Shown: piece by piece, positions 42,801 to 51,686 of the stretch
Layout: every line of letters starts with the position of its first letter
Numbering within the stretch: position 1 is the stretch's first letter
Assembly (NCBI GenBank): GCA_965237965.1
Contig: CBDEGT010000003.1
Location: 186,001 to 250,000, forward strand
Direction: 5' to 3'
DNA from: UBA2988 sp965237965
GTDB lineage: Bacteria > Gemmatimonadota > Gemmatimonadetes > Longimicrobiales > Gaopeijiaceae
DNA: 64,000 nt
Notes under the pieces: generated by a model
Databases searched by the model: none
What the model saw: only the letters and a program-made list of their open reading frames with translations
Told to the model about the DNA's origin: nothing
Translations under genes and position numbers: made by a program

Positions 42801-43540
42801 CCGTACCGATTGCTCATCACCGACGACTGCCCGGTCTCGCGGTCGTACCGGTAGAGCCTATAGTTGGGGAAGCGCGTGTTGTACTCCCAATCGCCGGAGC
42901 GGGCAGCGTACCAGATCCATCGCCCGTCGGGCGAAAGCGCTGCGCCGAGCGACTTACGCGAGTTCGGCCTGGTGACGAGCGGAAGCGGCGTGCGCAGCTC
43001 CACGTCGACCATGACCAGATCGGCAGGGTTGCGCACGCCGCTCGAGCGGCTGACGACGACGTGCTTCCCGTCCGGGGTCCACTCGGGCGAGACCCAGACC
43101 GAGTTGTCGCCCCGCGTCACCTGGATCGTGTCGGTGAGGTCGACGTGCGCGATCCACACGTTTTCGCCGCCGCTGCGATCGGACACGAAGACCACCAGGG
43201 TGCCGTCCGGGCTGAAGCGGGGCTGCGCGTCGAACGCCATCCCGCTCGTCAGTCGGGTGGCCTTCCCCCCCGCCGCGGGCATCAAATACAGATCACCCAG
43301 CAGGTCGAACACGATCCTGGAACCATCCGGGCTCACGTCGAGGGACATCCAGGTCCCCTCCGTCGCCGTGAAGCGCGCCCGGCGTGCCGCCTCGAGCGGG
43401 AGCGGCCGCTCACGTCCACCGCCGCGCGCCTGGGCCTGGCCTGGGGTCGGTGCCACCGTCGCGATCAGAACGAGAGCGACCACCACCGAGCGCGCAGCGT
43501 GCTGGGCCCGTGCCGCGACGCGCTGCGGGCGTGCGCTCAC
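39848..43540 (-). CDS. PD40 beta-propeller amidohydrolase with helical insert
   Basis: From GTG 43540 the 1230-residue exported protein has a signal peptide (VVVALVLIATVAPTPGQAQA). A long TolB/PD40 propeller follows (repeats such as WMSLDVSPDGSRIVFDLLGD, PRFSPDGTLVVFVSDRSGGE, PQWSPDGQWLAFVTWDDA), then a C-terminal metal-dependent amidohydrolase with PGFVDTHYHAQW (HxH), VGSHGQLQGLGYHWELWAIG and GTLEAGKLADVLVMDGDP. Between the parts lies an Ala-Asp-Arg-Ser-rich helical insert of about 90 residues (ADSVQAAADILMARADSMRA) that the neighbouring paralogue lacks. The substrate is unknown; a periplasmic peptide or imidic compound is a guess. The start overlaps the upstream stop as GTGA. Confidence 0.88.
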   Translation of the reverse strand: MSARPQRVAARAQHAARSVVVALVLIATVAPTPGQAQARGGGRERPLPLEAARRARFTATEGTWMSLDVSPDGSRIVFDLLGDLYLMPAAGGKATRLTSGMAFDAQPRFSPDGTLVVFVSDRSGGENVWIAHVDLTDTIQVTRGDNSVWVSPEWTPDGKHVVVSRSSGVRNPADLVMVDVELRTPLPLVTRPNSRKSLGAALSPDGRWIWYAARSGDWEYNTRFPNYRLYRYDRETGQSSVMSNRYGSAFRPAISPDGNWLVYGTREGAETGLRKRDLRTGEESWLAHPVQRDDQESRAPLDVLPGYAFTPGSDAVIVSYGGGIWRVPLAGGGASAIPFSADVDVEIGPEVRFAYAVDTAATVTARQIRNPVAAPDGRWIAFTAFDRLWVKELPDGPARRLTAAEVGEFHPQWSPDGQWLAFVTWDDAVGGHIMKVRADGLAAPVPLTRAPALYTNVAWTPDGQRVVATRGAARELREVAGMFGSPLGGEFVWVPAAGGEVTVIAPTGTRDVPHFRTDQPHRIYAYSPDEGLVSFRWDGTDVKQHVRVRGSGGQNGRGMHEELVALPRRPFPVRPDVLVDSADPEAELDSGPSNAGIVLISPIGDRALAQVGSDLYTLELPRTGQLTTVSVTNAQSAPVQVRRLTEVGGEFPSWTADGGAVHWAMGNVLFSYDLSHVEQLEDSTRVDEHERALVRVRVRTLLDSLRVARDAADAAALGGAVPDSLAQRLNRLRADSVQAAADILMARADSMRAEAEAIAARADSVRAGDDPALADTATSYRPVERRIEVTMARDVPAGSVVLRGGRALTMRGREIVEDADVVVTGNRIVAVGKRGEVTVPEGAHVVDVTGKTVTPGFVDTHYHAQWLVPEIHPEQVWQYLATLAYGVTTTRDPQSAWTDVLSYRDRVETGGMIGPRVYSSGPGVFAGENLRDAEHAATVLKRYAEYYDTETLKMYLTGNRQQRQWIIKAARELRLMPTTEGGLDFKTELTHAMDGYSGVEHALPVAPIFSDVVKLFRASQTTSTPTLLVSYGGPFGENWFYARENVHDDPKVRRFVPEENLDARARRRGTGAGGSPGPAGWFLEEEYVFPRHAAFARRMIEDSARVAVGSHGQLQGLGYHWELWAIGSGGMAPHDVLRAATVLGAEAIGLGADLGTLEAGKLADVLVMDGDPLTDLRDTNSLRYVMKNGRLYDAETLDEAWPRTRPLPSSAGRASPPTGPLAGLGVVPGG

Positions 43541-46500
43541 CGCTCTCCTCCGCGCCAGCCGGCGTCGACCGCGGGACCGACGTCCCGCCATGGCTCGTTC
43601 ACCGCCGCCACGTCGCGCGGCCACAGCTCGTCGAGTGTGTCGCCGTCGTACAGGCGGCCGTTCTTCATCACCCAGCGGATCGTGTTGCTCTCGCGAATGT
43701 CCTTGAGCGGATTGCCGTTCAGCACCAGCAGGTCGGCGAGCTTGCCTGCCTCGATCGAGCCCAGGTCACGGCCGAGCCCGATCGCCTCGGCGCCGTGCAG
43801 CGTGGCCGCGCGGAGCGCATCGTGTTCGCTCATGCCTCCGCTCGCGAGCGCCCACAGCTCCCAGTGGTAGCCGAGCCCCTGGAGCTGCCCGTGGCTCCCC
43901 ACTCCGGCGCGGCCGCCGGCTTCGACTAGCTCCTTGATCCAGGCGGCGTGCCTCGGGAACGCGTATTCGTCCTCGTGGAACCAGCCGCCCGGACCCGGGC
44001 TCATGACCGAGTTGCGCCGTCGAGCCTTGAAGTCGATCTCCTGCTTCGGCGTGAAATGCGCGAGCTTGGCATCGCCCACGACGTCCTCGTGGGTGAAAAA
44101 CCAGTTCTCGCCGAACGGTCCGCCATAGTTCACGAGCAGCGTCGGCGTGTTGGTGGTGCCCGACGCCTTGAACAGCTCGACCACGTCGTCATACGCGGGC
44201 ACGATCGGCATGGTGTGCTCGATGCCCGGGTAGCCGTCCATGGCGTGCGTGAGGTCGAGGCGATAGTCGAGCGCGCCTTCGGTGGTCGGCATCAGCTCGA
44301 GCTCGCGAGCCGCCATGATCAGCCACTGGCGCTGCCGGCGGTTCCCCGAGACGTACATCTTGAATGTTTTCGTGTCCCAGTAGTCGCTATAGCGCCTGAG
44401 GACATTGCGGGCGTGCTGCAGGCTACGGATCCCCTCACCCCGGAAGACGCCCGGACCGGTGCTGTAGACGCGCGGGCCCGGGATGCGACCCGCCTCCACG
44501 CGGTCCGCATAGGTGAGCACGTCCGTGGTCGCGGTCTGCGGGTCGCGCGACGTGGTCACGCCGTAGGCCAGGTTCGCCAGGTAGATCCACGGGCGCGACC
44601 AATGTTTGTCCCTCAGATTCCACATGTGGGCATGCGTGTCCACGAACCCGGGCACGATCGTGGCCCCTGAGACGTCGAGCACGCGCGCGCCGGCGGGCAC
44701 CTGGGTCCTCCCCGCGGCCACCGACGCGATCCGGTTGTCGGTGATCACCACGTCGGCGTCCTCGAGCACCTCCCCACCACGCATGGTGACCACGCGCGCT
44801 CCACGCAGCACCACCGTGCCGCGCGGCACGTCACGCTCCACCGTGACGACGATGCGGCGTTCCTCGGGACGGTACGTCGGGTCGGTTTCAGCTTGATCCA
44901 GCCGCGCGGTGACGAACGCGTTGCCGATCGACCAGTGGACGGTGCTGCCGTCGGCGCCCCACGCCGCGAACTCGCCGCCGATGTCGGTGAGCTTCACCAC
45001 CGGCACGGACGCCGAGTCGGGCTTGCCCACCTCGATCACCGGAACCGCGCCGCCAACCCGCGGAACCGTGATCGCGTAGACGTCGCGGCCGATCAGCGCG
45101 AGCGCCTGGTCGCCCCGAGGCGCCATCAGAACCAGCTCGGCCCTCTGCGTGGCCACGGCCGGTTCGCGATCATCCTCGAAGGTGCGGGGCATCACCAGAT
45201 CGGAGTGCTCAGAGGGCTCCCACGCTCCCGCCGCGACGGGCGCCCTCCGGCTCACTCTCAGGTGTCGCATCAGATCCGTGTTGTCCCAGCGGGTCGAGAC
45301 GAGCATGCGGCCGCCTCGACCACCTCCCCCTGGTTCACCCTGCTCCCCGCCCGGAGCGCGTCCGTAGCTGTAGATACGCTCGGGATCCGCGGTGAAGTGG
45401 GGTCGGTTCCTGCCCTGGGTCGGGCCAATCGCCGTCACCGCTCCGCCCGCTGCCGGCACCCACACGAACTCCGCGCCCAGCTCGTCGAACCGGTTCGCGC
45501 TGAAAGCCTCTTTGAGGTCGCGCGCAGCTGAGCGAATCGCCACGATCCGGTCTCCCGGCGGGGACCATGCCGGTCGCTCGTAGTGTGCCGCCACGCTCGT
45601 GAGGGTGGTCGTCGCCCCGCCCGCAGACGGCACACGCATTAGATGGCCCTCCCCGGTTGCGTCGTCCCAGGTGACGAACGCGAGCGCGCTCCCGTCGGGG
45701 GACCAGGCTGGGTGGAATTCGCCCACTTCGGAGCGGGTGACCCGACGGGGCGTGCCACCGGGCAACTCCATCACATAGAGACGATCGAGCGCCGTGAACG
45801 CGATCCGCCCTCCGTCGGGCGAGGGCGTGGCGTCTCGGATCTGCCGTGCGGTGAAGGTGGGGTCGTCCTCCACCGGGTACTCGAACCTCACCTCGGGACC
45901 GATCGCGATCTCGGCCCGAGCCGTGAACGGGATCTCGGTTGCGGACGACCCGTCCAGTGGCACGCGCCAGAAGCCGCCGCCGTACGAGAGCACCAGCGCG
46001 CTCGCGTCGGGCAGAAAAGCGTAGCCCGGCAAGACGTCCATGGTGGCGAGGGATTCCTGTTCGTCCCGCTGCACCGGGTAGGCGAGCCAGCGCTCCTCCC
46101 CGGTCGCCAGCTCCCGGATCCGGATCCCGGTCTCGGCGTCGTGGCGCGAGCCGTACGCGAGCCATCTGCCGTCGGGCGAGATCGCCGGACGGAAGGCGGA
46201 GCCGTAGCGCGAGGTCATCCGCGTGCGGGTTCCCGCTTCCCGGTCGTAGACCTCGAGCTGGTACTGGGGCAGGATCGCGTTGTACGTCCACGGTCCCCGC
46301 CGCGTCGCGTACCACACGTAGCGCGGATCCGGGCCGAAGGCGGCGCCCATCATGCGCACCGCGTTCGCCGCCTCCACCAGGGGCAAGCCGGTGCCGCCGC
46401 GTACGTGGAAGAGCCAGAGTTTCTCGAGGCCTCGCTGGGGTGCTCGCCGCGACACCACCACGTACTGACCGTCCGGAGTCCACTCAGGGGACATGTACGT

Positions 46501-46923
46501 GCTTCCGATCCCCTGCGTCAGCTGATGCGGGTCGCCTCCGTCCGCAACCATCGTCCAGACGTTCTCGTCGCCGCTCCGGTCGGAGACGAAGACGACGCGC
46601 TCTCCGTCTGGGCTGAACCGGGGCTGCATGTCGTGCGCCAGGCCGCTCGTGAGCCGGGTCGCGTCACCCCCGCCGATCGGGATGGAGTAGAGGTCCCCGA
46701 GCAGATCGAAGACGATGGTGCTCCCGTCCGGGCTCACGTCGAGCGACATCCAGGTGCCGCGCTCGGCCGTGAAGCGGGCCCAACGGGCCGGCTCGAGCGG
46801 GAGGCCCCGATCGGGATCGGGATCCGGCTGTGCGCTCTCCTGTGCCTCGGCCGCACCCGCCAACAGCAGCACGAGTGCGGCGAACAGGACTGGGCACGGC
46901 GCCGACCGTGACGCGGGACGCAC
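43537..46923 (-). CDS. PD40 beta-propeller amidohydrolase, shorter paralogue
   Basis: The 1128-residue exported protein (signal MRPASRSAPCPVLFAALVLL) has the same plan as the gene downstream: PD40 repeats (WMSLDVSPDGSTIVFDLLGD, PEWTPDGQYVVVSRR, PAWSPDGSALAFVTWDDATG) and a C-terminal amidohydrolase with PGFVDTHAHMWNLRD and VGSHGQLQGLGYHWELWALA. The propeller runs directly into the enzyme (RLDQAETDPTYRPEERRIVV) without the helical insert. The two genes are a tandem duplication, overlapping by four bases and translated together. Such two-domain proteins are common in Gemmatimonadota and related soil bacteria (recall); no substrate is established. Confidence 0.88.
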   Translation of the reverse strand: MRPASRSAPCPVLFAALVLLLAGAAEAQESAQPDPDPDRGLPLEPARWARFTAERGTWMSLDVSPDGSTIVFDLLGDLYSIPIGGGDATRLTSGLAHDMQPRFSPDGERVVFVSDRSGDENVWTMVADGGDPHQLTQGIGSTYMSPEWTPDGQYVVVSRRAPQRGLEKLWLFHVRGGTGLPLVEAANAVRMMGAAFGPDPRYVWYATRRGPWTYNAILPQYQLEVYDREAGTRTRMTSRYGSAFRPAISPDGRWLAYGSRHDAETGIRIRELATGEERWLAYPVQRDEQESLATMDVLPGYAFLPDASALVLSYGGGFWRVPLDGSSATEIPFTARAEIAIGPEVRFEYPVEDDPTFTARQIRDATPSPDGGRIAFTALDRLYVMELPGGTPRRVTRSEVGEFHPAWSPDGSALAFVTWDDATGEGHLMRVPSAGGATTTLTSVAAHYERPAWSPPGDRIVAIRSAARDLKEAFSANRFDELGAEFVWVPAAGGAVTAIGPTQGRNRPHFTADPERIYSYGRAPGGEQGEPGGGGRGGRMLVSTRWDNTDLMRHLRVSRRAPVAAGAWEPSEHSDLVMPRTFEDDREPAVATQRAELVLMAPRGDQALALIGRDVYAITVPRVGGAVPVIEVGKPDSASVPVVKLTDIGGEFAAWGADGSTVHWSIGNAFVTARLDQAETDPTYRPEERRIVVTVERDVPRGTVVLRGARVVTMRGGEVLEDADVVITDNRIASVAAGRTQVPAGARVLDVSGATIVPGFVDTHAHMWNLRDKHWSRPWIYLANLAYGVTTSRDPQTATTDVLTYADRVEAGRIPGPRVYSTGPGVFRGEGIRSLQHARNVLRRYSDYWDTKTFKMYVSGNRRQRQWLIMAARELELMPTTEGALDYRLDLTHAMDGYPGIEHTMPIVPAYDDVVELFKASGTTNTPTLLVNYGGPFGENWFFTHEDVVGDAKLAHFTPKQEIDFKARRRNSVMSPGPGGWFHEDEYAFPRHAAWIKELVEAGGRAGVGSHGQLQGLGYHWELWALASGGMSEHDALRAATLHGAEAIGLGRDLGSIEAGKLADLLVLNGNPLKDIRESNTIRWVMKNGRLYDGDTLDELWPRDVAAVNEPWRDVGPAVDAGWRGGER

Positions 46924-46935
46924 GAGCCGAACCGG

Positions 46936-47442
46936 CTAGCGGATGCTCACGTACTGCTCGAGCCGTGCCACCTCGGCCTCGTCCACATACTTGCCGATCT
47001 CTCGGCGGAAACGCTCGATCGCGTCGAAGGGGCGGTACTCCTCGAACTCGTGCGCCATCTCGTTCCCGACTCGGGGGATCAGGAGGATCTCCTCCTCGCT
47101 GGCGCTGTTCAGGTCAAGCTTCATCCAGACGCGCTCATAGAGCGCGTCCTTCTGCTCGGCGCTCAGACGATCCCCAACGACGGCGTCCACTTCTGTCATG
47201 TCCGCATACGGGCGGCCCGCCACCAGCGCTGAGGCGAGCATCTCGTCCACGCCCGGAACCGTGACCAGCTGCTCTCGCGACGCGGCGTTGGGATCGAGAA
47301 ACGCGGTGCTTTCGACAACCGGAGCCGGCATGGCCGCCTCGGGCATGGCCTCGGGAGCCTCGTCGGCTGGTCCACACGCCGCTAGGCAGAGCACTCCGGC
47401 CGAGAGGCCGGTCAGTATCAGGTACCTCGGTGCTCGCCTCAT
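46936..47442 (-). CDS. Helix-hairpin-helix lipoprotein
   Basis: The 168-residue protein has a lipoprotein signal (LILTGLSAGVLCLAAC) and two helix-hairpin-helix-like units: LDPNAASREQLVTVPGVDEM and LDLNSASEEEILLIPRVGNE. These are the ComEA-type repeats that usually bind DNA or act as protein-contact modules. A lipid-anchored periplasmic location argues against a role in replication. It is 12 bases before the amidohydrolase pair in the same operon, so it may serve as their partner or anchor (inference). Confidence 0.82.
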   Translation of the reverse strand: MRRAPRYLILTGLSAGVLCLAACGPADEAPEAMPEAAMPAPVVESTAFLDPNAASREQLVTVPGVDEMLASALVAGRPYADMTEVDAVVGDRLSAEQKDALYERVWMKLDLNSASEEEILLIPRVGNEMAHEFEEYRPFDAIERFRREIGKYVDEAEVARLEQYVSIR

Positions 47443-47454
47443 GGCTCACTCTCC

Positions 47455-47901
47455 TCAGGTGTTGGCCGCCTCCCGCGGTACGGGACGGCGGAGGGCAGCG
47501 TGCTCGTGGACGAGGATCAACCCCAGCAGGCCAAGCTGGACCATCGCTCCCGGCGCCAGGATCGGCGTCGCTCCCCGGAGCGCCTTCCAGATCAGCGCGG
47601 TACCGGTGATCGCCGGGTTGATCTCGCGCTCGAAGACTGCGTTCTCGTCATAGTGGAGCCAGACCCCCAGTGCCCCGGTCACGACAAGGACGCCCATGGT
47701 GAGCCGGAAGACGCGGAGGGTGGTCAGACCAGGACGATACGCCGTGACCAGCGCTGTGCCCAGCCCAAGCCCGAGCACGCCGAGCGGGAAAGCCTGCCAG
47801 AAGGATGCGTAGTGTTCGAGTAGGGCGAGCTCAACGAGCAGCCCGACTGTGCCGAGCAGCACAAGACCCAGCAGTAGACTCCGCAGAGTGTAATGCCGCA
47901 T
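47455..47901 (-). CDS. Four-helix membrane protein, unknown function
   Basis: From ATG 47901 the 148-residue product has helices at about 8-30 (LLLGLVLLGTVGLLVELALL), 36-55, 65-85 (FRLTMGVLVVTGALGVWLHY) and 112-130. It contains the phrase HYDENAVFEREINP. It begins the four-gene operon of the HhH lipoprotein and the two amidohydrolases. I do not recognise the family. Confidence 0.65.
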   Translation of the reverse strand: MRHYTLRSLLLGLVLLGTVGLLVELALLEHYASFWQAFPLGVLGLGLGTALVTAYRPGLTTLRVFRLTMGVLVVTGALGVWLHYDENAVFEREINPAITGTALIWKALRGATPILAPGAMVQLGLLGLILVHEHAALRRPVPREAANT

Positions 47902-47961
47902 CCAGCCAAATCCAGTTCCCCGCCTGTCCTGGCGCCGGCCAGCGACAGACCAGGTCACCGC

Positions 47962-48135
47962 CTACTCCGGAGGCGCCACGTACTCGTCCGCGCGCAGCTT
48001 GAGCCGCTCGGCGCGCGTGAGCCGTCGTCCCTCGGTCTGCTCCGCGGGCGGCACCGCCTTCCGGGCCCGCTCGAACTGCAAGCGCCGACGTTCAGCTGAG
48101 GCCTTGCGCTCTCGGGCCAGCTCCTCGGGTGTCAC
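47962..48135 (-). CDS. Possible small charged protein
   Basis: A GTG at 48135 opens 57 codons: VTPEELARERKASAERRRLQ, then FERARKAVPPAEQTEGRRLT and ADEYVAPPE before the stop. Composition (E, R, A, helical) is like a real small protein and the frame is open farther up, but there is no family match and the start is uncertain. It may be a leader gene of the operon that follows it. Confidence 0.35.
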   Translation of the reverse strand: MTPEELARERKASAERRRLQFERARKAVPPAEQTEGRRLTRAERLKLRADEYVAPPE

Positions 48136-48306
48136 CTTTGCTCTCCGGTCTTCGCGGTGCGTTGGCGCGCCTCGAATCGCCAGCGTGCGATCGAGCGCGC
48201 TATGTTTGGTCGGTTCACGATCGATACGGAACCAGACGCGCCTAGCAAAATAGCGAAGTAGAGCGTTCGCCAACACTCCTCGCCCTCACGAGACCGTCTC
48301 CCGCCA

Positions 48307-50121
48307 ATGTCCGACAAGTCCAAGCGCGCCAAAGTCGATTTCCGCAGCGTGCGCGCTGAAGCCGGCTACCTGATCCGCGAGCACCGGAAGAGCCTGGCCC
48401 TCGGGTTGGCGCTGATGGTCATCAACCGACTCGCTGGGCTCGTGCTCCCGGCCATGCCCAAGTATCTGATCGACGACGTGATCGGGGCCAACCGCCCGGA
48501 GCTTCTCCTTGTGCTCGTCGCAGCCGCCGGAGGTGCGGTGGTCGTGCAGGCCGCCACTTCGTTCAGCCTCTCGCAGGTCGTCAGCGTGGCCGCTCAGGGT
48601 GCGATTGCGCAGATGCGCAAGCAGATCCAGGCCCACGTTCTCCGGCTCCCGGTCGGTTATTTCGATTCGACCAAGACGGGTGTGTTGATCTCTCGCATCA
48701 TGACCGACCCGGAAGGGGTTCGGAACCTGGTCGGCACCGGGCTGGTGCAGCTGATCGGCGGACTACTCACCGCGGTGATCGCGTTCGGCGTCTTGCTCTC
48801 TCTCAACTCGGGGTTGACGCTGGCCACGGTAGCCTTGCTCCTGATCTTCGCTGCTTCGATGTCGATCGCATTCAAGCGGCTACGCCCGATCTTCCGCAAG
48901 CGGAGGGAGATCAACGCCGACGTGACCGGCCGATTGAACGAGACGCTGGGCGGAGTCCGCCTGGTAAAGACCTACGTCGCCGAGGAGCGCGAGGAGGCGG
49001 TGTTCGGCGATGGGGTGGACCGGCTCTTCAGGAACGTGGCCTCCACCATCACCGGGACTTCGGCCGTGGCAGCGATCTCGACCGTGATCGTCGGCGGCAT
49101 CGGCGTAATGATCCTGCTACTGGGCGGTCGCTCGATTCTGGCCGGTGAGATGACCACCGGCGAGCTGTTCAGTTACGTCCTCTACGTGGGTGTGATGGTC
49201 TCGCCCCTCGTTCAGATCTCCAACATCGGAACGCAGATCACGGAGGCGTTCGCCGGGCTGGACCGGATCCACGAGCTGCGCGCGGTCCATACCGAGGACG
49301 AGGAGGACGACCAGCGGAACCCCATCCCCACCATGAAGGGAGAGGTAGTCTTCGAGGGAGTCTGGTTCGAGTACAAGCCGGACGCGCCGGTGCTCAAGGG
49401 AATCTCGTTCCGTGCGCCGGCCGGCACGACGACTGCCCTGGTAGGGCCGTCCGGTTCGGGGAAGAGCACGTTGATCGGGCTCGCGATGGCGTTCTACCGC
49501 CCGCTCACGGGCAGAATCACGGTGGACGGGCAGGACCTCCGGGACGTACGGCTGCGCGACTACCGCGCCTACCTGGGCGTCGTGATGCAGGACAACTTTC
49601 TCTTCGACGGAACCATTCGTGAGAACATCGCATTCTCGCATCCCTCCGCGAGCGACGACGAGATCAAGGCCGCAGCGCGCATCGCGCACTGCGACGAATT
49701 CATCGAACGCTTCGACGAGACGTACGACACGCTCGTAGGGGAACGGGGCGTCAAGCTGTCCGGAGGGCAGCGACAGCGGATCGGGATCGCGCGCGCGATC
49801 CTCGCCAACCCACGCATCCTGATCCTGGACGAGGCGACCTCGAGTCTGGACAGCGAGGCCGAAGCTCTCATCCAGGACGGGCTGCGGATACTCAGAAGAG
49901 GCCGGACCACATTCGTAATCGCACACCGGCTATCCACCATCCGCAGCGCAGACCAGATCCTGGTGCTCGACGATGGCCTGATTGTCGAGCGCGGCACCCA
50001 CGCGCAGCTGATGGCGGAGGGCGGACTCTACCGCCGGCTCTACGAGAAACAGCACGGCCTGATGGAGGACCTGTACATCAACCCCGGCGAGGAGCCGCCC
50101 GTGGAGGCCGGCAGGGTGTGA
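48307..50121 (+). CDS. MsbA/LmrA-type ABC exporter
   Basis: The 604-residue half-transporter has six membrane helices in its first 330 residues (LALGLALMVINRLAGLVLPA, LVQLIGGLLTAVIAFGVLLS, MILLLGGRSILAGEMTTGEL). An ATPase domain follows with Walker A GPSGSGKST (about residue 380), Q-loop VVMQDNFLFDGTIRENIAFS, signature LSGGQRQRIGIARAIL (about 484), Walker B ILILDEATSSLDSEAE (about 506) and H-loop IAHRLSTI. It works as a dimer in the inner membrane, exporting lipids or drugs. It is divergent from the HhH operon and convergent with the kinase gene. Confidence 0.93.
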   Translation: MSDKSKRAKVDFRSVRAEAGYLIREHRKSLALGLALMVINRLAGLVLPAMPKYLIDDVIGANRPELLLVLVAAAGGAVVVQAATSFSLSQVVSVAAQGAIAQMRKQIQAHVLRLPVGYFDSTKTGVLISRIMTDPEGVRNLVGTGLVQLIGGLLTAVIAFGVLLSLNSGLTLATVALLLIFAASMSIAFKRLRPIFRKRREINADVTGRLNETLGGVRLVKTYVAEEREEAVFGDGVDRLFRNVASTITGTSAVAAISTVIVGGIGVMILLLGGRSILAGEMTTGELFSYVLYVGVMVSPLVQISNIGTQITEAFAGLDRIHELRAVHTEDEEDDQRNPIPTMKGEVVFEGVWFEYKPDAPVLKGISFRAPAGTTTALVGPSGSGKSTLIGLAMAFYRPLTGRITVDGQDLRDVRLRDYRAYLGVVMQDNFLFDGTIRENIAFSHPSASDDEIKAAARIAHCDEFIERFDETYDTLVGERGVKLSGGQRQRIGIARAILANPRILILDEATSSLDSEAEALIQDGLRILRRGRTTFVIAHRLSTIRSADQILVLDDGLIVERGTHAQLMAEGGLYRRLYEKQHGLMEDLYINPGEEPPVEAGRV

Positions 50122-50254
50122 ACCGTGCGTCTCTTCAGGCGCCGCCCTCCCGCTGCCGCTCCGCGAAGCCCAGACCGTGCAACATATAACGAGGGGTCCG
50201 TGGTTTTCCTCGGAACACGGAGGCGAAAAGGGCGGCCGGGGGCGCGACAGACCG

Positions 50255-51658
50255 TCAGCCGGCGATCGGAACGGACGGGGCGAGGGGAAGCCTTACGCAC
50301 ATCGCAGTCTCTCCCGGCGCGGAGCGAACCTCGCTGTGACCCTGATGTAGCCTCACGATGCGCATCGCGATCCCGAGACCCATCCCGGTGCCGACGCCGA
50401 CCTCCTTGGTCGTGAAGAACGGCTCGAAGATGCGCGCCCGGATCTCGTCTGGAATCCCGGGGCCGTCGTCGACGACCTCCACCTCGATCCACTGATCGTT
50501 GCGCCGAGCCTTGAGGATCAGCTTCCCTCCCTCATCCAGCGCGTCGATCGCGTTGTCGATGAAATTGGTCCAGACCTGGTTGAGCTCGCCCGCGTTCGCT
50601 GGAATCATCGGTAAATCGTCCTCGTACTCCCGCCTTAGCTGGATCGACTTCTCCCTGAGCTTGTAGCCGAACATCGTCAGAGTGCTGTCGATGCCCACAC
50701 GAACGTCGGTGGGCTTGTGTTCGACAGACCTGTCCATATGGGTATAGACTTTGATCGACGCCACGAGCTCGGAGATCCGCGCGGTTCCCTCGTTGATCTC
50801 TCGCACGAGCTGGTCGGATTCGAGTCCTCCACTCAACCACGCGAGGGCATCCGCAATCGTGTCCTCGGGCAGGTGCCCTACCAGATCGGCGACGTCGTTC
50901 ACGGTCACGCCCACTTCAGCAAACGCGGCTGCAACCTCCCAGGGCTCGGGGACGTCATGATCTTCGAGCCAGTCCGACAGCTCTTGCTCACGCTCGCTGC
51001 GCTCGAGCGCGGTCCCGCTGAACACCTCGTCTCTGCTGGTGGTGCGGAGCTGTCCGAGCTTCGCAAGCCCCTTCTCGCTCACCTGGTGGGACAAGAGAGA
51101 TGTTACCACGGCGGGTGACCTGACCCGTCGTTCGAGGAGTCTCGCGGACGCGCGGCGGACAGCGGCCGCGGGATTGTTCAGCTCGTGCGCTAGACCGGCG
51201 GAAAGACGCCCGAGCGCGATCATCTTCGCGCTCTGCTGCTCGAGCCGCACGTCAGCCCTCACCCGGTCCGACATCCGGGCGACCAGCCTGCGGCCGAGCT
51301 CGTAGCTCACAGCGAGTAGCTCATGGAATAGCGAAGCGTCGAGCCGAAGAACACGGGAGGGCTCGGCGGCAATGGTGTATCTGGGATAGTGGGTCATTCG
51401 CGAGAACGGGAGCATGCCGGTCACCTCCCCCCTCGGCGTCGTGGCCACCGGCAGCCACTGACCACCGTGCTCCTCGAATCCTTGGATCGTTCCCTCGACG
51501 ACGATCCACATGGCATCCGCGGGCACTCCGCGCTCGAACATGCGCTCACCGGCCGCCAGCTCGATCCGTTCGCCGTGCTCGCAGAACCACTCCAGCTGCT
51601 CGTCGGAGAGCCCTTCGAGGATAGCAAGAGGTCGTAGCTCTTCCAGTGTGAAGACCAT
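50255..51658 (-). CDS. Histidine kinase with N-terminal cyclic-nucleotide domain
   Basis: The 467-residue protein has no membrane helix. Residues 10-125 form a Crp/cNMP-binding-like domain (LAAGERMFERGVPADAMWIV, FSRMTHYPRYTIAAEPSRVL). The phosphoacceptor is His158 in LSAGLAHELNNPAAAVRRAS. The ATP-binding part has the N box NFIDNAIDALDEGG, G1 DDGPGIPDEIRARIFEPFF, and G2 GTGMGLGIAMRIVRLHQGHS. It is a cytoplasmic sensor kinase; no response regulator is adjacent. Similar cNMP-HK proteins are known but their ligands mostly are not. Confidence 0.9.
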   Translation of the reverse strand: MVFTLEELRPLAILEGLSDEQLEWFCEHGERIELAAGERMFERGVPADAMWIVVEGTIQGFEEHGGQWLPVATTPRGEVTGMLPFSRMTHYPRYTIAAEPSRVLRLDASLFHELLAVSYELGRRLVARMSDRVRADVRLEQQSAKMIALGRLSAGLAHELNNPAAAVRRASARLLERRVRSPAVVTSLLSHQVSEKGLAKLGQLRTTSRDEVFSGTALERSEREQELSDWLEDHDVPEPWEVAAAFAEVGVTVNDVADLVGHLPEDTIADALAWLSGGLESDQLVREINEGTARISELVASIKVYTHMDRSVEHKPTDVRVGIDSTLTMFGYKLREKSIQLRREYEDDLPMIPANAGELNQVWTNFIDNAIDALDEGGKLILKARRNDQWIEVEVVDDGPGIPDEIRARIFEPFFTTKEVGVGTGMGLGIAMRIVRLHQGHSEVRSAPGETAMCVRLPLAPSVPIAG

Positions 51659-51686
51659 GCGGAAGCAGCCGGCAGGTTGGGGAGTG

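Noticed and set aside
41474..43870. 798-codon open frame antisense to the amidohydrolase genes
   Set aside because: Shadow frame. No hydrophobic core or motif, and the other strand encodes clear PD40 repeats.
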